DNA of 64,000 bases from Diospyros lotus (Eukaryota > Streptophyta > Magnoliopsida > Ericales > Ebenaceae). The notes beneath the pieces were generated by a model. It searched no databases. It worked only from the letters and a program-made list of their open reading frames with translations, and had not been told where the DNA came from. A program made the translations under genes and the position numbers. The stretch spans positions 33,664,670 to 33,728,669 of the forward strand of contig NC_068344.1 of assembly GCF_014633365.1 (NCBI RefSeq), written 5' to 3'. Below, one piece after another: positions 60,251-64,000 of this stretch. Numbering within the stretch: position 1 is the first letter of the stretch; each line of letters opens with the position of its first letter.

Positions 60251-60684
60251 AAAAGTGAAGACGGAGAGAGCTTTTCAGGGGAGAAAGAACTGGCCAGTAT
60301 GCTAAGGCTGTGTTTGGGTCATTCCAAATAATAATTTATAATAATGTGCATCTCATTTACATTACCCATAAATATTTTCTTTAATAATTAATTGTGTTTG
60401 TTTTTTCTCCTTCGATTTCCATTAAAAAATATATATATATATATATCGACATGGGCTTAGGTCCCACGTGGCGCCGTGTGATTGGGAAATTGGGACAAGT
60501 GTTCAAGAAAAATCCAAAACTTAATCTAAAGGAAAAGGGTAATGCTACAGGATTGCCCGACGCGGGCCCCCCTCCCCCCAATTATCCCCGCATACTACAT
60601 TCATTTAATTTTATATATTTTTAAATATTACTATAAATTATTATCTAAATAAATAATTAATTCTAATTTATTATAATTACTTTA
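60251..60684. other. Intergenic DNA
   Basis: No gene seen. 'ggctgtgtttgggtcattcc' at 60306 resembles the start of a transposon terminal repeat, but no matching end was found. Confidence 0.35.
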
Positions 60685-61125
60685 ATAATTACAATCCTAA
60701 TTTATTTATTTTTTTAATCATAACAGAACTTATATATATTTTATGTCTTTTTAAATTATGTCTATCAGATAAAAGTATAATCGAATCGATCGAATTACTT
60801 AAATTGAACGGATCAAATTTTTTCTAAAATCGAATCAACTAGATCGAATAGATGTTCAAATAAAATAGATTGAAAAATTAAAAATATCAAATCGTTTATG
60901 TTGTCCAATATTAACGTAATTTAAGTAATAACAATTTTAAAATTCTTATCTGATTGAACCCCTATTTCACTTTTCTCCCTAATTAAATCACGTCGAGTTC
61001 ATTTGAGTAATTTGATCAATTCGGTTACATTTTTATTTGACAGACATAATTAAAAAAGATATAAAATATGTATAAAATATGTTATAATTTAAAAAATAAA
61101 TAAATTAAGTAATTCCGATCAAGAT
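60685..61125. repeat. Long inverted repeat, MITE-like or foldback
   Basis: The arm at about 60690-60825 is closely matched in reverse complement by about 61000-61125. For example, 'aaattatgtctatcagataa' pairs with the inverse of 'ttatttgacagacataatt', and 'tttatttattttttt' with 'aaaaaataaataaa'. The arms are about 130 bp with a loop of about 180 bp. No coding content or family identity. Confidence 0.7.
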
Positions 61126-62614
61126 AAGAATGCCACCTAACTTAATAGCAATTTTGGAACGAACACTAACTAGATGATAGCCTCGTGATTCACGAGCCAG
61201 CTACCTTTAAATTAATATAAATAATAATACATAAAATTAAATATGTTTAATTAAATTAGAGTTCTATTTTAGAATAAATTATTATACCAGTGATATCAAA
61301 ATTAATAAGAGTTATAAGAACAGACGATAATATCTAATTGCATTCATCGTTAAAGAGAAAAAAAAAAGATTTATTAAATTATTATCTTTATATTTAAATA
61401 AAATATTAAATTGAGTGATATAAATATTATTAAAAACACGTGTGATATGTAATGATAAAATTATTTAATTTAAAAAATCTACTTTTTATTAGAGTGAATG
61501 TTAACTTTATAGAATAAGCATTGAATCAATAATTTTTTCTTATGATATACGCACATGGAATTATTGCTTCAATGATTTTCGACAACTGTTGAACAAAGTG
61601 ATTTATATGTTAATATTTTTTTGGGTAAATTATATGAATCCGAAGCTTACAGTAACGTGCAATTTACTCTTTGTCCTTTCGATTGTATTAAATTTTTTTT
61701 ATATTTATAAAATATTATAATCAATTATAATATATTATTATTTTATATAATTTTGTGTAATCTACTTAGTTGATTAATGTAAAATTTTATATTTTTTTGA
61801 TATATTACAATTCTGTATGTAAAATTCTGTATTTTATATATAAATTATTATATAAAATAATAACAAATTATAGCTAATTACAACATTTTGAAAATATAAG
61901 AGAATTTTTTGATGCAATCGAAAGTATATGGAGATAAATTACATATGACTCTAAGTGCAGGAGAATTTCATATAATTTATCTTTTTTTATATTTTTTTAT
62001 TATGTTTATAAATTTTACTCTCCATTTTATGGTTAAAGAATTATTTTTAACCATAAATACAATGCTGATTAAGGCAATGTCATAGTTATAAGCTTCCTAT
62101 TTGTTATCATTTTACATTAAGATTTTTAGTAGGGATAGGCCATCCCTTTCCTTCCCACAGTAAAAGGAAACATATGTTCCCACTATTCCACGATAAAAAC
62201 CCATGTACAATGACTGCACGACAAACATATTTAATAAGTGATTAAGACAACCAATAATAAGATAAGATTTGAACCCAACGGATTTTAAAGTCTTTTGGAA
62301 TCTTCAATTTCATGAAAATGGAGGATAACAAAAAAAATTAGCATAAATTTACTCATAAACGCACCATTAGGATAGATTTTATTTAGTTTTATTGTCGTTT
62401 GTACATAATAATAAATTTATTAATTAAAAATATCATCGAGTCACTTAGATTCTACTAGAAAGAAAATAATCAAAAGATATAGGGTAATACCAACATAAAT
62501 ATTTCGATACTTAAATTAGACACTAAAATTTACTAAAGACTTGAATGTAGTATTGATATCAATATAAGAAGTGTATCCTTTTGAAATAAGACCCCATCTA
62601 TTTATAAAAGACCA
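61126..62614. other. AT-rich intergenic DNA
   Basis: No gene supported. 'tgatataaatattattaaaa' and similar AT stretches dominate. Confidence 0.45.
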
Positions 62615-62619
62615 TGGAG

Positions 62620-62735
62620 ATTTATGATAAGTATCTTGGCATTTCGAGATCTACTAGAATTAAAATTTTTGCAGATAATATCTATCTTGATATTTCAAGA
62701 TCTACTAGGATCAAAGTTTTTATGGATAATATCTA
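62620..62735. repeat. 57-bp tandem duplication
   Basis: Two copies of a unit containing 'gagatctactagaattaaaa' and 'aagatctactaggatcaaag', each followed by 'gataatatctat'. The start-to-start distance is about 57 bp. It lies inside a 121-codon frame of unknown status, which I do not call as a gene. Confidence 0.7.
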
Positions 62736-63245
62736 TACTTTTTGTAAAACTTTTGGAAGGATTTTCGAATATTGGAGTTATTCTATTTGCGTTTTATTTT
62801 GGAACCACCCCAATCAAGAGGAATTTTTCAGGACAAACTCCATGATGGAGCTTGATTATGATCTCTCGACCTTCGGTCCACAGGAGACTGTAATGGTTTT
62901 TCAGCCTTTCGCGTATGTTTCCATCTTTAAACTCAAAAATTATTTTGGATTTTTAGATTCTTTTGATATATTTTTATGAGCTTTTGTTTATAACACATCA
63001 AGTTTAAAAATAATTTTACAAGTCCTTATTGTTTAGTTTTTCTTGAATGTTTCATGTAGAGCTATTTTAAACCCTTTGGTTTAAAATGTCTATACAAATA
63101 TTTTGTTAAAATACAATACAATACCAGCTTGTGAAACAGTTTTTTGAAGATTGAGTCCATTGCTTGGTTTTAGCTGACTTTGAATTGTGCAAGTTCATTT
63201 TTTCCTATTTTTTAGTTGAGTCTAGTCATGGAGTTAGTGGGTCAC
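62736..63245. other. Intergenic DNA upstream of the copia element
   Basis: No gene recognised. Contains repeated 'ttttaaaaccctttgg'-like text near 63070 with no clear family. Confidence 0.35.
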
Positions 63246-64000
63246 TGTTGTTGAAAAGAAGGAGAACATGCCATTGGGTTTGTTCCGTTGTATGCCTATA
63301 TAAGGCACCCTAGTTGGATCAAATAATATGATCCCTTCACATTATTTATTTTGTGATTTCTTCTACAAAGTACATTTCTCTTATCATTTATATTTAATTT
63401 TCTGTGATATTCAACAATCTAATATTAGAGCCAGAATGAGTGATCTTCAAATTGTCAGTGAAATTAAAAAACTCAACAATCGAAACTACAATTCTTAGTC
63501 GACATGCATGACATCTTACATGCAAAGCCAAGACTTGTGAGAAGTTGTTAACGGAGGTGAAGTTATGTAATTGACAACAGAGGATGTAAATGGTACGTTG
63601 CGGAAGTGGAAGATAAAAGTGGGCAAAGCATTGTTTGCTTTAAAGACTACGGTTGAAGAAGATGTGCTAGAGCACATCCAGAATGCCAAAACCCCCAAAG
63701 AAGAGGATTGTAAGAAGAATGGTCATATGGCAAAAGCTTGTTAGTCGAAGAAAAGGATTGTTGAGAGTAATGTTGCTACTTCCAAAAGCGAAGATGAATG
63801 GAATGCTGAGGCGCTTTTTGCTACAGAAGATGAGGAGTTAGCTCCCACAACAACGTCTGAAGAGATTGATTATGAGAAAGATTGGATTGTTGACTCGAGA
63901 TGCTCAAATCATATGACAGGTGATAAAGAAAAGTTGCAGAATTTGTTAGAATACCAAGGGAGCCGAGTGGTGGTAACAACCAACAACTCAAAGTTACCAA
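63246..64000 (+). mobile_element. Decayed Ty1/copia retrotransposon, 5' part, cut by window edge
   Basis: The probable LTR ends 'gatattcaaca' at 63416 and contains a TATA-like 'cctatataagg' near 63293. A primer-site-like 'attagagcc' follows at 63424. Gag and pol then begin: MSDLQIVSEIKKLNN from 63437, a KNGHMAKAC zinc-knuckle remnant near 63717, and the [12 protein letters not shown] protease motif near 63880. Several tryptophan positions are stops. The 5' LTR boundary is approximate, and the remainder lies outside the window. Confidence 0.75.

Noticed and set aside
1..64000. CRISPR arrays, operons, rRNA or tRNA genes
   Set aside because: The window is plant nuclear DNA; no direct-repeat/spacer array, rRNA segment or intact tRNA cloverleaf was seen by eye.

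Overview
This is a stretch of nuclear DNA from a flowering plant, almost certainly a eudicot. The genes carry many GT-AG introns, the intergenic DNA is very AT-rich, and the repeats are plant types: Ty3/gypsy and Ty1/copia LTR elements, RTE-type LINE tails, Au-like SINEs and hAT elements. The species cannot be named from the sequence alone. Gene models below were built by joining translated exons at GT/AG sites and comparing the products with remembered plant protein families; no search was run.

Layout. (1) 1-1030: AT-rich tandem satellite cut by the window edge. (2) 3275-21555, plus strand: complete 14-exon CIPK24/SOS2 kinase gene. Its 10-kb sixth intron holds a nested pile of transposons: a hAT element inside a Ty3/gypsy element inside a LINE fragment, with a 2.4-kb solo LTR beside them. 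Intron 7 carries two Au-like SINE copies. (3) 24818-27483, minus: EIN3-binding F-box (EBF1/2) gene. (4) 28000-37400: gene-poor AT-rich DNA with MITE copies and small tandem repeats. (5) 37963-about 41064, minus: DUF4050 (Gag1-like clamp) protein gene. (6) 42663-43519, minus, with a leader exon near 45000: organelle-type ribosomal protein bL36. (7) 45100-51200: AT-rich DNA with a hAT-like element, two abutting MITEs and a 174-bp hAT MITE with perfect 8-bp target duplications. (8) 52102-52605, minus: small plant-specific membrane-anchored protein. (9) 56264-59962, minus: phospholipase D alpha. (10) 60000-64000: AT-rich DNA with a long inverted repeat, a 57-bp duplication, and at the right edge the start of a decayed Ty1/copia element.

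How the genes relate. They are independent plant genes, not an operon. CIPK24 acts in calcium-driven salt tolerance, EBF in ethylene signalling, and PLD alpha in membrane lipid and ABA signalling. I found no new multi-gene system. The most unusual structure is the transposon-within-transposon intron of CIPK24, which includes a roughly 650-bp GAA-rich triplet and minisatellite tract, together with a five-copy MITE family spread across the window.
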